Positions 10,349 through 20,560 of a DNA stretch of 25,378 bases are shown one piece after another (the first letter of the stretch is position 1; the number at the start of each line of letters is the position of its first letter). This stretch comes from Tieghemiomyces parasiticus (Eukaryota; Kickxellomycota; Dimargaritomycetes; Dimargaritales; Dimargaritaceae): contig JANBPT010000708.1 in assembly GCA_027575765.1 (NCBI GenBank), positions 1 to 25,378 on the forward strand, in the 5' to 3' direction. The notes under the pieces were generated by a model. That model ran no database searches. It was given only the letters and a program-made list of their open reading frames with translations, and had not been told where the DNA came from. The translations under genes were made by a program, and so were the position numbers.

Positions 10349-10856
10349 TTTAATTATAACCATGGCTGCTTGGCCGCTCGACGCCTGACTGAAGTTATTC
10401 ACTGGCCACCGCGTGGTGCGCCTGCCGCCCCTCACTCCCCGTCTTCCTCCTTCCATCGTGGCCGGGCTGCTATAACAATATATTTTAGATAGCTTACCCC
10501 ATACTTGCACCCGGCTAGGTCACGAACCTTCAATGTTTTAACGCAGTTGTTACACTTTTAACGGGGTAATATGGTATGGCTCTTAGGAGTTACGCAACCA
10601 CCACATCCTCTATCCAGAGGAATGTATTCCATCGACCGACTGTTAACTCAGTATTGTAAAGCCCATTTACTTGGTATAAAAGACATGGGGAAACAGTTGT
10701 GGAAAGTATGAAGCCGTGGGGCGGTCGCTTGGCTGTTGCCGTGTGCCCTGTACTCTGAGCACTCGGAGGCATGGCAGGGTGTTCCCTTATATGGAAATAA
10801 AAAAGGTGTGGTCGGGATATGTAGGTCCGGACCATCCAAATGTAATCGACGGAGGT
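10349..10856. other. Convergent intergenic region (orphan gene / VMA8)
   Basis: Holds the 3' ends of two convergent genes. An AATAAA on the + strand at 10796-10801 could serve the orphan gene, though it is 448 bases past its stop. I see no canonical AATAAA for VMA8 on the - strand. Overlapping short frames on the - strand resemble nothing known. Confidence 0.45.
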
Positions 10857-12413
10857 TTAGAAAATGATGTCGGTGTCCTGGTCGCTCTGTAGCAGGTCCC
10901 GTGGCTGGCCGCCCTCGACCTCTGTGCGATGGGGAAAGTTGGGCAGGTCAATCCAAGTATAAAAAGAAGTCGTTAGTCAACCACAGCCATATGACTTTGG
11001 CCCTGTTAGAGTTGGCCCAGACAAAGTGATACGTGGTAGGATGATAACGGCCCTACTTACCTTCCATGACTTTTTCGGCTGCGGCGGCATCTGCCTCGGT
11101 GATGGCACGAGCCTCCTTCTTCTTAGTCTGGATCTTCTTCAGCCTGGCATGGTGGAAAAATTACGCGTGCAATCCTTTCGAAAGATAGTTAGACTTCCAA
11201 AATCGTTTGGCCGGAATAGTCTCGTAGCGTCTGCGATCCTCCTGGACAAGTGAACCACCACTTACCGGAAGAACTCCTCACGGTCCTGCTCGTCTAGCTC
11301 GGAGGTAATGTACTTAATAGTATTCTCAATGCGGGGGATGATAACGTGCTCGATGGCGTTGACACGGCGGTTTGTTAGCTTGATGACCTCATCCAGGATC
11401 ACGAAGGCGGTCTAGTGGGATGAAGTGGGCGGTCAGTGAGGGAAAGGGTACATTAGGAGACGCCTTGGAAATTATGAATAGGTAGATACGTTCCCAGACT
11501 ACTTGTGATACTCAAGCGTCTGAAAATATTAACGGGCATCGTGTCTAGCGGCCAATGGAATAGGGGAAATGTGCGCTTACCTGCAGCGATGCCAGCTCCA
11601 CGAGGGTCTGGATAGCGCGAGTGTACGTCTCCTTGCACTTTTGGATCTTTTGGCCACCGCGCCCCAGACCTGTCAGCTCGAATGAATTGGAACCCTCGGC
11701 GTACTGCTCAAACGAGGGCAGCATGACGCCGGACACGTTCTCCTGCTTGGCCCGCACGCGCAGCTGGGCGCTCTTGACGTTCTCGCGGACCTGATAGCTG
11801 TGGGCGCGGGTATATTCGGGCAGGGCATATGGGGCCGAGCGGTGGTGGAGGACAAGTTAGCTGGGTGGGTCTGGTCCATAAAAGGGCACGTCTGGACTAG
11901 AGATACATAGCCCAAGGTGCCAGCGCCCTACGTGATATCTGTAGCGACCTGATACAGCGTCCCAGGCCCTACCTAATGTCACCGGCCGTGTAGTTGACCT
12001 CGGCCATTGAGAAGGCGGCCACCTGCATCACGGTACCCATCTTGAGCTTGGACTCCTCAATCTTCTTGATGATGTCGCGGAACCGCTTGGTTAGGGCTTC
12101 GCTTTTGCGCTTGAGCAGACTGTGGCCTGTCTGGGCACCCTTAAGACGGATTTTCATGGTTGTCGACGCCCTGGCCGTGGTATGGTGAGTAGAGGAAGGG
12201 AAGTAGTGGTAAACGAACGCTAAGCGGAGTTAGTCATTGCCTTCCCAAGTTGCCTAGGGCCTACGGACTCACGAACCGAGTAGCGAAACGACAAGGAATG
12301 TTGGGCCCGCATCCTAGCTCCGCTTTCTGAATTCGGCCAGGGACAAAAGAGCCGACCAACCCTCGAGGTACTCACATGCGCGTCGGGAAGATGTTGAGAC
12401 GAGGGCCCGACAT
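10857..12413 (-). CDS. VMA8: V-type proton ATPase subunit D, six exons
   Basis: Subunit D is a long coiled-coil hairpin of the V1 central rotor that couples ATP hydrolysis to proton pumping into vacuoles. Exons, in transcript order: 12413-12376, 12170-11973, 11797-11581, 11411-11266, 11143-11061, 10921-10857. The introns (12375-12171, 11972-11798, 11580-11412, 11265-11144, 11060-10922) begin GTGAGT, GTAGGG, GTAAGC, GTAAGT, GTAAGT and end AG. The joined frame is 747 nt, giving 248 residues, normal for the family. Family landmarks: [19 protein letters not shown] at the start, [64 protein letters not shown] and a C-terminal DTDIIF. Exon 1 is only 38 nt; its last AT is completed to ATG by exon 2. 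The splice sites are inferred by hand, but each one keeps the frame and the conserved protein. Confidence 0.95.
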
Positions 12414-13353
12414 CGCGGTGGGAGGTGAATGCGTAAGGTGGCGGAAACGGAAAGGGCGCGATAAACGGTACAGAAAAGCGTTGAGTTAAACAGGGAACTA
12501 ATTGACGTAGGGGAATAGTGGGAACTAAGTGGATGCCAAGTCAAGTGGGTGAAGGTCGAAAGGTGAATGGGCTATAGGTCGCTCCTCTCGAACAAAGGCT
12601 GGGGGGGGGAGGTGGGGAGAGGGGCGGTGGTGAAGCCGAGCGGGTGACGGAGTGGTACGGCTGGGGTTGTGCGTGTGTGCAGGGTCGCCAGCGAGCCAGG
12701 CAGGGAAGGTTCACACTTTGCCAGCGCTGGAGAGTGCAGGGAAAGGGAAAAGGGAGGAGCGGTCGTTATTAGGGGAGAGGGGGCTTCGATGAGTGGGGGG
12801 AGGGATGGTCATAAGGCTCCCTTTGTACACCCAGAGTCGCTCCACCGCGGCTGGGTGGCCCGTGCGTCTCACCGCTAAAGCCATCTGGTAAGTGAAGAGC
12901 GTGAAAGGCCAGGTAAACCGACGCGGGGCTATGGGTAGGCATACCAAACCTGAGCGTGCGTTCCTCCTCAGCCCTTGTGTCTCTGTGTGTGCGTGGTTGG
13001 GGATGATGAGAAGAGGCGAGCCATGTCTAGCAGGCCCCGCACGTCGCTGGGTGGTACCTGTGTAACCAATGCTTTGTAGTGGAGGACTTGGTTAACACGG
13101 TATCGATTGTTTATGGCGTAAAGGTTGAAGGGAGAGCCGCTGGGATTTACTAGGTTACCTCGCGTCGAGGTGACGATCAAGGTTCGTTTGACTTGATATA
13201 TTGTGATTTGAATTATAGATATTACTGTCTTTCCCACTCAAATCGCTTACAATATTTGGAATTTTGGGCCTGCTATAATTTATTTAGCAAAGAGTTTAAA
13301 AATCAAAACCGAATCTAGGCCAGAGGGCACACTGTGCCTTAACATCGTCATAC
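12414..13353. other. VMA8 promoter and 3' flank of the secreted-protein gene
   Basis: No gene is recognised in these 940 bases. They must contain the VMA8 promoter (read leftward) and the 3' UTR of the gene ending at 13354. A G-rich tract lies at 12601-12630 on the + strand, with runs of nine, four and four G. Open frames on both strands here are low in complexity. Confidence 0.5.
13279..13284 (-). terminator. Poly(A) signal AATAAA of the secreted-protein gene
   Basis: TTTATT on the + strand reads AATAAA on the - strand, 70 bases past the stop at 13354, in an AT-rich pocket. Confidence 0.5.
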
Positions 13354-14085
13354 TCAGTACACAGCCTCGACCGCACGGGTCCAGCTGCTGCGTCGGCCGC
13401 TATTAAAGGTTCCGGGTCGGGAATCGCTGAGCTTGGTGGCGGTCTGATGGACGGCCTCTTTGTACTGCTGGTTATCGAGCTCTGCGGCCACCGCAAGGGC
13501 CACACGCACCACGGTATGACTGGCCTGGCGGTACCAGATCTGCTGCTGGTAGCTGGATTCGGGGTGGTCGTACAATTGGATTTCGAACGCCTCGACGGCT
13601 GATTCGTGGCCGTACTTCACAGCGTACACCAGCGGGAACCGAGCCAGTAGGTCAGCGTCAGGGAGGGTCAGAATGTCGCCAATGGGGGTGGGCGGGGCGA
13701 CGGTCGCGTCGTCGGTAGCGGCCGCGCGGTCCTTCGGGTCGTTCGGAAAACGAACACGTGGGACGAAGGCCGCGTACTGGTCAAATTCCAGGTTAGCGAA
13801 GAGGTTCCCCATGAAGGTGTCAAGCTGGCGCGAGGGCGTAAGGCAGGCAGCGATTTGGAAGGCCGTCAAAGGCTCCTGCTTAGCGAAACGCGGGCGCAGA
13901 ACCTGGGCGGTGACAGCATCGGGCGTGGTGGCAGGGAGGGTGGCCATCTGTTCGATGAAGAGTGTCTGGCATTCAGGACGGAGGTCATCCAAGGTGCTAT
14001 CGATGGCAGGGGCCGCCTGGATGTGCGGAACGAGTGCCGCCAGGGCGACCAAGGCAATGGTGACGAGCGTCTGCGAAACCTTCAT
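13354..14085 (-). CDS. Small secreted protein, paralogue B of an unrecognised family
   Basis: A 243-residue, single-exon protein that I cannot assign to a known family. It opens with a clear signal peptide (MKVSQTLVTIALVALAALVP...), likely cut after IQA at about residue 24, leaving a chain starting Ala-Pro. The mature part has only two cysteines, C39 (in PECQT) and C81 (in IAACL), probably a disulfide. LLARFPLVYAVKYGH spans residues 146-160. There is no membrane segment or GPI-type tail; the end is rich in Ser/Arg. It shares its layout with the protein at 15405-16097 on the same strand: signal peptide, two cysteines, the LLAxxPLVYAxKxGH motif and an Ala-rich helix after it. The start ATG lies in tATGa after CCACCAC. 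A TATA box sits about 180 bases upstream and a poly(A) signal 70 bases downstream. Confidence 0.85.
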   Translation of the reverse strand: MKVSQTLVTIALVALAALVPHIQAAPAIDSTLDDLRPECQTLFIEQMATLPATTPDAVTAQVLRPRFAKQEPLTAFQIAACLTPSRQLDTFMGNLFANLEFDQYAAFVPRVRFPNDPKDRAAATDDATVAPPTPIGDILTLPDADLLARFPLVYAVKYGHESAVEAFEIQLYDHPESSYQQQIWYRQASHTVVRVALAVAAELDNQQYKEAVHQTATKLSDSRPGTFNSGRRSSWTRAVEAVY

Positions 14086-14265
14086 AGTGGTGGATAGTGA
14101 CGGGAGGGGCGGTGATACCGTTGGTGCTGAGATGATGGGCCAAGCTTAATGTGGTCAAGGAAGGTGGGGGAGAGGTAGCTCGAAAGCAGTATCGTCTAGT
14201 CGGAGATTTAACTGGTGGTTCAGATTGGTTAACTGTTGATTATGATGCGGGACCTGCCTGGCGTA

Positions 14266-14271
14266 TTTATA
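14266..14271 (-). promoter_or_regulatory. TATA box of secreted paralogue B
   Basis: On the - strand this reads GTATAAATAC, a near-perfect TATA element, 181 bases before the ATG at 14085. Confidence 0.5.
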
Positions 14272-15299
14272 CTCTCATGGCGGGCTACATCGACGATTTC
14301 TGTGCAGAACAGTTGGATACGAGATACTCTAACAAGGAGGGCGTAGTTCATTACACAACCTTGGTTTCAGCTGCCGGTCAACCACATCAGGCTACTTCAA
14401 CCACCGCGAACCTTCCGGGGTCGCATGCGCTCTAGAACACGATCCGGCAAACCACCTTACCGTCTCGCTCACCGGAAGCAGGGTGCACGCGGAGAAGGCG
14501 CGATCAGGCGGGTTACGCCAGTTCCTCTTCCATGAGAAAGCGGCGGCGGTGGCACTGACCGGACCGCTGCAGCATCAACTATCGGTTATATTCCCTATTA
14601 CCCAAAAAGGCCACCGCCCATTTGACCCCATTTTAGGTTGAGCCGAGAGCCATGAATTAAGGTATCTGTCTCTCATCCGAATTGGGTAGGCAATAGTTAA
14701 ACCGTTTATTATAGGTGGTGCCTTTGGGCTGGAGTCCGCCAAGCCGTGACCCGTGATTAGTGCTTGCTTTATAGGCCAATCCGAAGACGAAGTGCTGAGA
14801 GAGGTTACGCACGCCGGCGCCTCCATCTACTGTGCGGCGGGTGACCCGCTTTCGCCGCCGGCGTCATTTTCAAGGAACTGCGCTGCAGTCCTCTCAGTAC
14901 CAATGTTGTGGATGAAACGCTATCGACTGCACGCTTTTGTCAGGTGAAGGTATCTTGGCTTCACGTAGCAACATCAGGACTTCGCGGTCTACTTCCTGTG
15001 TATAACGCTGCCGCCTGATTTGAGATGATAACTCTCAACACCCGGAGCGCCATCCGGGCGGATGACCACGGCTGACCAGCTACCCGTCCGATAGGATGAA
15101 TCTTCGATCTCCTCCCATACCCCTTCTCTCACGCGCTGGTCACGCGTTGGAGGACTCGATTGACCTATTCGGAGAAATCTATTGATCGTTTGGGTACGTC
15201 GCTGGTTTTAGTTCAAACAACGCCGTATTACACAAACTGTTGAGTAGATTATGCACTGGAATGGTTACGTGTGCATTATTTAAGGAAACGTACCAAGTA

Positions 15300-15305
15300 T
15301 TTATT
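15300..15305 (-). terminator. Poly(A) signal AATAAA of secreted paralogue A
   Basis: The - strand reads AAATAAAT about 100 bases beyond the stop at 15405, in an AT-rich stretch. Confidence 0.5.
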
Positions 15306-15404
15306 TAATGCAGTCTACGTGTAAAATCAACTAATGTGGCTGGTAAGCCAACTGTTTTCGTCAAGACCTGATCGCAAGCCAATAGTGCGAGTCTAGTCGT
15401 CCCA

Positions 15405-16097
15405 CTAGCCGCGGTAATTGCCAGCCACCTCGATCCAGTCGGCGTAGTGCTCTTCATCGCCGTCCTCGTCGGAGCTGCTAATTCGGTTCAGGATAGCCAT
15501 CCAGTCGTCCTTGATGTTAAATGCCTCACTGGCCACCGCGAATGTCTTCATGGCGTCCACCAGGATGGCGTGGCCCTCCGGTTGGCGGCTGAATTTTCTC
15601 TGGGTGCTCTGGTACACCATGGAGCTGTATAGGATGGGGATATTAAGGTGGCCGAACTTAAAAGCGTAGACCAAGGGGTACTCCGCCAAGAGCTGGCTGT
15701 TGGGCATTTTACGGAACTGGAAGACGGTGGGGATGTCGCTTATCACTTGGCCAAGACCGATGTGCGGGTTATATACGCTCTTAGGCGTAAGAGCCTTGAG
15801 ATCCTGGTAGGAAAACTGGGCAAAGAGCTCCTGGGTACGGGTCAGCAATTCCGGGCTGGGTTTCTCACACGCTAGAGCTTTGATGAGACGCAGGGTGTTA
15901 GGGTGGTCGATGGGGGATCCGGCGCGCGGGGATTTCTGGGCAAAGCTCATAGTACTTTGGAAGGTCCGGCATTCGTCGTCAAAGCTGGCAGGGAGGGTGA
16001 GTGAGAGACCCTTTGGCTTCTTGTTGTCAACCGGGGCAGCGTGGACAGTGCCCAGGGCGGCGATGAGGGCGAGAAACGCGACGAAAGTGGGCTTCAT
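15405..16097 (-). CDS. Small secreted protein, paralogue A of an unrecognised family
   Basis: A 230-residue, single-exon protein of unknown function. The signal peptide MKPTFVAFLALIAALGTVHA is probably cut after residue 20, giving an Ala-Pro start as in its neighbour. The mature chain has just two cysteines, C43 (in DECRT) and C77 (in ALACE). LLAEYPLVYAFKFGH at residues 136-150 matches 11 of 15 positions of the motif in paralogue B, with conservative Phe/Tyr exchanges. The C-terminus is acidic (SSSDEDGDEEH) rather than basic as in B. Overall identity outside the motif is low, so the duplication looks old or fast-evolving. Roles such as host or substrate interaction at the cell surface are guesses. 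Start context is accATGa; a TATA box lies about 140 bases upstream. Confidence 0.85.
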   Translation of the reverse strand: MKPTFVAFLALIAALGTVHAAPVDNKKPKGLSLTLPASFDDECRTFQSTMSFAQKSPRAGSPIDHPNTLRLIKALACEKPSPELLTRTQELFAQFSYQDLKALTPKSVYNPHIGLGQVISDIPTVFQFRKMPNSQLLAEYPLVYAFKFGHLNIPILYSSMVYQSTQRKFSRQPEGHAILVDAMKTFAVASEAFNIKDDWMAILNRISSSDEDGDEEHYADWIEVAGNYRG

Positions 16098-18456
16098 GGT
16101 GACGGATGGGATAGCTCTAGAGTGCGGAGGTCGGAAGATGGTGGGCTATAAGGCTATGAATGGAGTAGCCGGATAGTCATAAGAAGCGGCAAGAGGATGC
16201 TGGTTGGTGAAGGTCAAGATGATAGCACGGCAAGGGCTCTTATATATCCGACACTGGTCCTGAGCAAGAAGGAGGGTTGAGGCGTAGAGGCCACAATTTT
16301 CGGTGCCTGGCGAGTAGTTGTCCTGGGCCCGTCATACCTCCGATTAGTCCTCCATTTTTCCACCTTACTCCTTTGCCACCATGTCGGAAAATAACGTCAG
16401 GCTAGCTATCGCTGAACTGCGATCGTGTAACACAGCCCAATGCGTTGTACAATCAGCATGTCAATAATAGCCATCGTGAAACGCCATCCTGGCACTTTCA
16501 TTTCGCTGCTTTCAACTCGCGGTTATTATCACTAGAAACAGCCAGGCGGCTGTCTACTGAGTGCAGCAAGTGTGGACGGGGGCTTCGACGAGAGCTCCGC
16601 GTAGCACTACGTATGACAGTCTGGCCTTCCGGTTATTTTGGCTTGAAAGGCGGACCGGCCTTCCCACCCTGTTTCCCCACCAGGTTCGACCTCTTCGATT
16701 ACTCCAATCGTGAAGAACTCTGGAGGTGCACAAGTTACCCACGGTCACATAGCCTCCGGTCAGTTAATGGACAGCATAGCTTGGAAAGCGAAAGAAGTGA
16801 GCGATGCTCATTTCTGGTATTTGTGGTCCTGTGGCGCCAAAATGGGAAATAATGTGAATTCTCCCGAAAGCGAGAGGGGTCCGCCAAACCCTAACATGGT
16901 GAGTGGCTAACATGGGATTTGAGGGTCGTTTGAAGCTTGATCTTATTCAAGTGTCCGTCATTTTCTCCAAGGCCCAGTGTCTTGGTATGCCAGGCTAAAT
17001 ATCACCAGGTTTACCTTGAGCGTCATGTCCCGCCCTGGTCGTAACACTTGCACACTGGGCGGTGTAGGAGTATTGAAATGGGGAATAGACCGGAAGCTGC
17101 GTAACCGGCGACTATAGAGAGAGCAAGTGGAGGACGAGGCGATAAAAGTGGGATGCCTCGCGGTGAACCTGTCCTCCACATCCCTCGCTGAATGCTCCTA
17201 ATCCGGACTTTTCTGTGACCCATATCTATACGGAAGCTTTGTGATAGAGGGTGTTCCTTTTTTTTTTGGCCGTGGCTGATTTTTGACCGACCACACGCCT
17301 GATTCTTAACTGCTCCCACCCTTCGGGGACCCTGACATCCCTCTGGCACCGCCGCGAAGCTGTTCACGGATTTGTGGCACTATCGTGGCCTCCGAATTCG
17401 GCCCGAAATAGGCCTGTTTCCAGTTCCGTCTCTTATTTTATTTAGAGGGCTCGTCCTACCCATTCGTCGGAGTATCGTGGACCGAGCCTTGACAGGGTCC
17501 CGCTTTTCCCGGAAGTATCCACTGTAACCTTGAGTATGATAATTACCCACTCCGGACCGAAGAAGAGCGGTAACCATTGTCGAAGCCGGATATCATTCGC
17601 GGCCTACCGGCGCCTAAGTTTTGAGGACCCCACCCCATTCGCGGAAATTTACGATGGCTACGGCTCCCTGCTGGGCGTATCAGATACGGTGGGCATTGAA
17701 ACGGCGGGGCAAATTGCAATACCCGTCACTGGCTAGTATCTGATGTGATGAACGGTCCATTCCGTAGGGACTGACCCGGCAGTGGCTAATACAATCAGCA
17801 TCCGAAGCTGGGGCAATAGAATGCGACCCCCCGCGTGGCCGACGAGCCACCCCGGCCGTGCCCCTTGCTGAGCAGAAGGTGCTGCAACCCACGTGGGAAA
17901 GGCGGGTGCATAACCGACCGTAGTCGGCAACATACGTCAGCCTTAAGCAGCCCGGGGCTCTGTGGGGTCTGGTGGTGACCCCTCTTGTGTTGAGCTCTCG
18001 ATAAGCAGCAGCTGCTCTAGATTTACATGGCGGACAAGTCGCCTTGTTGCCTTTGCGCGATAGTATTCTGCTATGGGTGGGCTGGGAAGGAGCCTCACGT
18101 GGTAAAGTGTCCAGCGACCAGGTAGGGTAGCGTTTTCTGGGCTACCCAGGACTCTCATATCAGTGATTCCGTCATAGGTTCATAGAATGGTTCTTCGTTT
18201 CTCTCAAGCTATTAATCTATATCAAGGACAGTGTTTCTATCTATCCCAACGACAGTCTTTTTTTTATTTTAGGCTACACTTCATTTAGTTCCTCATTAAC
18301 ATACTGCATTCCTGACTCCAAATTCTCGTTGTCCAATTCGCCCTGTGACCGAGAGCCCTAGTCCTACTGTGTTTTCCTAACGTCAGAGTCGCCCACTCGA
18401 GGCGCCGCGATCACATTGCATTCCACCAATTCCGCATTTATTTATACGTTTTCGCC
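16098..18456. other. Gene-poor region between secreted paralogue A and the carrier gene
   Basis: About 2.4 kb without a recognisable gene. The left end holds the promoter of paralogue A; the right end (TTATTTATA near 18438, then CGCCATG) leads into the carrier gene. Open + strand stretches at 16445-16852 and 17446-17736 lack a good ATG start and resemble no family. They may be chance or decayed coding DNA. No tRNA, repeat array or transposon ends were seen. Confidence 0.45.
16239..16246 (-). promoter_or_regulatory. TATA box of secreted paralogue A
   Basis: On the - strand TATATAAG, 142 bases before the ATG at 16097, followed by a pyrimidine-rich leader. Confidence 0.5.
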
Positions 18457-20077
18457 ATGCCATCCACTCTGCCGGACGCCCTCAGCGGCGATCGGTCCGA
18501 GCAACCACTGACCACCCCGTATGACGAGACCATGGCCGTACCCGACGTCATGGTCTCGCCCTACGAACGCATGGTGTCTGCCTGCCTCGGGGCCTTCCTC
18601 ACATCTCTGCTAAGTAAGTGTTTGCGAGCCTCCGGATCTCCCCTAGCCTATGGCCCGACCGGCAACTCTTTCCCCGAAGAACAACGGGCGGGCCACGGCT
18701 GCCCTGCAAGCTAAGCCGGGTGATGCTGCCGTGTTTCCCACTCCAGCGTGGTGGTTAGACGATACCTCAGAGGCGGGGAGCGGCAGAAAAATCTAGTGCA
18801 TGCTGCGGCCAAGCCCGAACGACAGCCATCTCGTCTTCTACCGCGCAGGTCGCACCTCTAACTCACCGCAGTTTTCAACCTCCACATGCTTTTCTCGCAC
18901 CGCTTAACTCCCGTTCACAGCTACTCCCCTAGACCTGGTCAAGATCCGGCTCCAATCCCAGCACACCCAACCGACACCCGCCAACTACATCCACTGGACA
19001 GCCCGGTATCCCACGCCAGCCCTGGCCTCCTCGGCCACCTGTACGATAGAAGCCTGCTTTTGCACCACGCCGACGCGGCAAGCCCCGTCCTTTTTTTCGG
19101 TTCGTTCGGTCTCACCGGCTTACGTCGCTCCCTGGCACTACCACGCCGGTGCCGTCGTGACTGCCACTGATTTTCCACCGCGCCGGGGCCATGGGCCCGC
19201 CACTCTGGTGCCCTCCACAGCGAGCTCTCGCGCCGCCGCCCAGGCCCTGCCATCCCGGCAACACCTCACCGGTACGTTGGACGGCATTGCCAAGATCTTC
19301 CGTCACGAGGGCTTCACTGGCCTGTGGCGCGGCCTCTCCCCGACGCTACTCATGTCAGTGCCCACCACTGTCATCTACTTTGTCGGCTACGACCACCTTC
19401 GCGAGTACCTCGGCGCCCGCCTACGACACCGGCCGGACCTCGACGCCTACGCCCCGTTCGCGGCTGGCGCAGTGGCACGGGCCCTGTCGGTCTCCGTCAT
19501 CTCGCCTCTAGAGCTCGTCCGCACTCGAATGCAATCCTCGGCTTCCCACAGCCTGCCAGTTGTGCTGCGCGGACTCCTGACCATGACCCGGTCGCTCGGT
19601 GCCACTTCTCTTTGGCGCGGCCTGGCCCCAACCCTATGGCGTGACGTACCGTTCTCAGCCATCTACTGGACGTCCTACGAGTTTTTGCGGCACCGGTTCA
19701 CGCACCATTTTTACCGGGGAAATGCCATGGGCCTTTCACAGTCGGAGAACTTTAGAGTGTCTTTCCTGTCTGGCGCGCTCTCCGGCATGCTGGCCGCCAC
19801 CGTCACCATTCCATTCGATGTCGCCAAGACCCGTCGCCAAATCGACCTGGCGATCGGTCACCCGGCGGGCCAGTCGACACCCACAATCGCCATTAACTCT
19901 CGCACCAACGAGGGCACCCTACGGCTAATGCGCCGGATCGCTGAGCAGGAGGGCGTATCGGCCCTCTACCGCGGCCTCACGGCCCGTCTCATCAAGTCTG
20001 CACCGGCCTGCGCAATCATGATTTCCAGTTACGAGGTGGGCAAGAAGTTTTTCAGTCACCGACAGGCGCAAGCCTAG
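18457..20077 (+). CDS. MTM1: Mitochondrial carrier, Mtm1 / SLC25A39-SLC25A40 type, two exons
   Basis: An inner-membrane carrier of the SLC25 family; the Mtm1/SLC25A39-40 branch is linked to mitochondrial glutathione import and to manganese/iron handling. Exon 1 is 18457-18613 and exon 2 18921-20077; the 307-nt intron starts GTAAGT, ends CACAG and splits a Thr codon. The product is 437 residues. Three carrier signatures are visible: PLDLVKIRLQ from P55, PLELVRTRMQ from P248 and PFDVAKTRRQ from P350. The first repeat is about 90 residues longer than usual, because of a long matrix loop carrying Cys 93, 98 and 100 (C-x4-C-x-C). Then come GTLDGIAKIFRHEGFTGLW and VPTTVIYFVGYDHL, hallmarks of this branch. 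The first frame alone would stop at 18714, so splicing is required. AATAAA follows at 20235. Confidence 0.93.
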
Positions 20078-20560
20078 TTTCGATTTCCAGTTGGACTGTA
20101 GGTGGCAGCAATTTCTTGTGCCTTAATTTTTTTCTATTGGGAGATAGAATCCTGCCCGATCCGATCAATTTTGGTGTGGCCCTTCTATCTCTTTCATCCC
20201 CTCTCGTATCAACTGGGCTCGTGGAACCCCTCCTAATAAAGAACTTTGCTTAATTGGAAATTGACCCAGCGCCAGAAACTAGTGGAAACGGGAAATATCT
20301 CTACCTAAGCTCCCTCGGCAGAGTAGCTCTACTGCGGATAACGCTATTGTTATTTTATTTTTTTACATCGCTTCCTCGAATAGGTAACTAACGGGGTGAC
20401 GCGGCGGCTTCTCTCGAGTCACATACCCGCGCCCTGCCTCACCCTTTCCTCACCGCCAATACAAGGTCGTTCACCTGCATTGCGCTAGAGCCCATGCAAT
20501 TTCGTTCATGTTCGCACTCCTAGCCCCTTCCCGTCCCTAGTACCTACTAAATCCGCCGGC
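20078..20560. other. Intergenic region, carrier 3' UTR and QRI7 promoter
   Basis: Holds the carrier poly(A) signal, then a T-rich run near 20345-20365 and a pyrimidine-rich leader up to the QRI7 start. Nothing else is seen. Confidence 0.5.
20235..20240 (+). terminator. Poly(A) signal AATAAA of the carrier gene
   Basis: An exact AATAAA about 158 bases after the carrier stop codon, in a T-rich 3' flank. Confidence 0.5.

Larger units (their letters stand above)
14086..15404. other. Region between the two secreted-protein genes
   Basis: Contains the promoter of the gene at 13354-14085 on its left and the poly(A) region of the gene at 15405-16097 on its right. In between, 14440-14580 is clearly GC-richer than its surroundings and is open on the + strand in one frame (14333-14640). 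The same frame reopens at 14753-14947. The products resemble nothing I know. I found no third copy of the secreted family on either strand. Confidence 0.45.
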
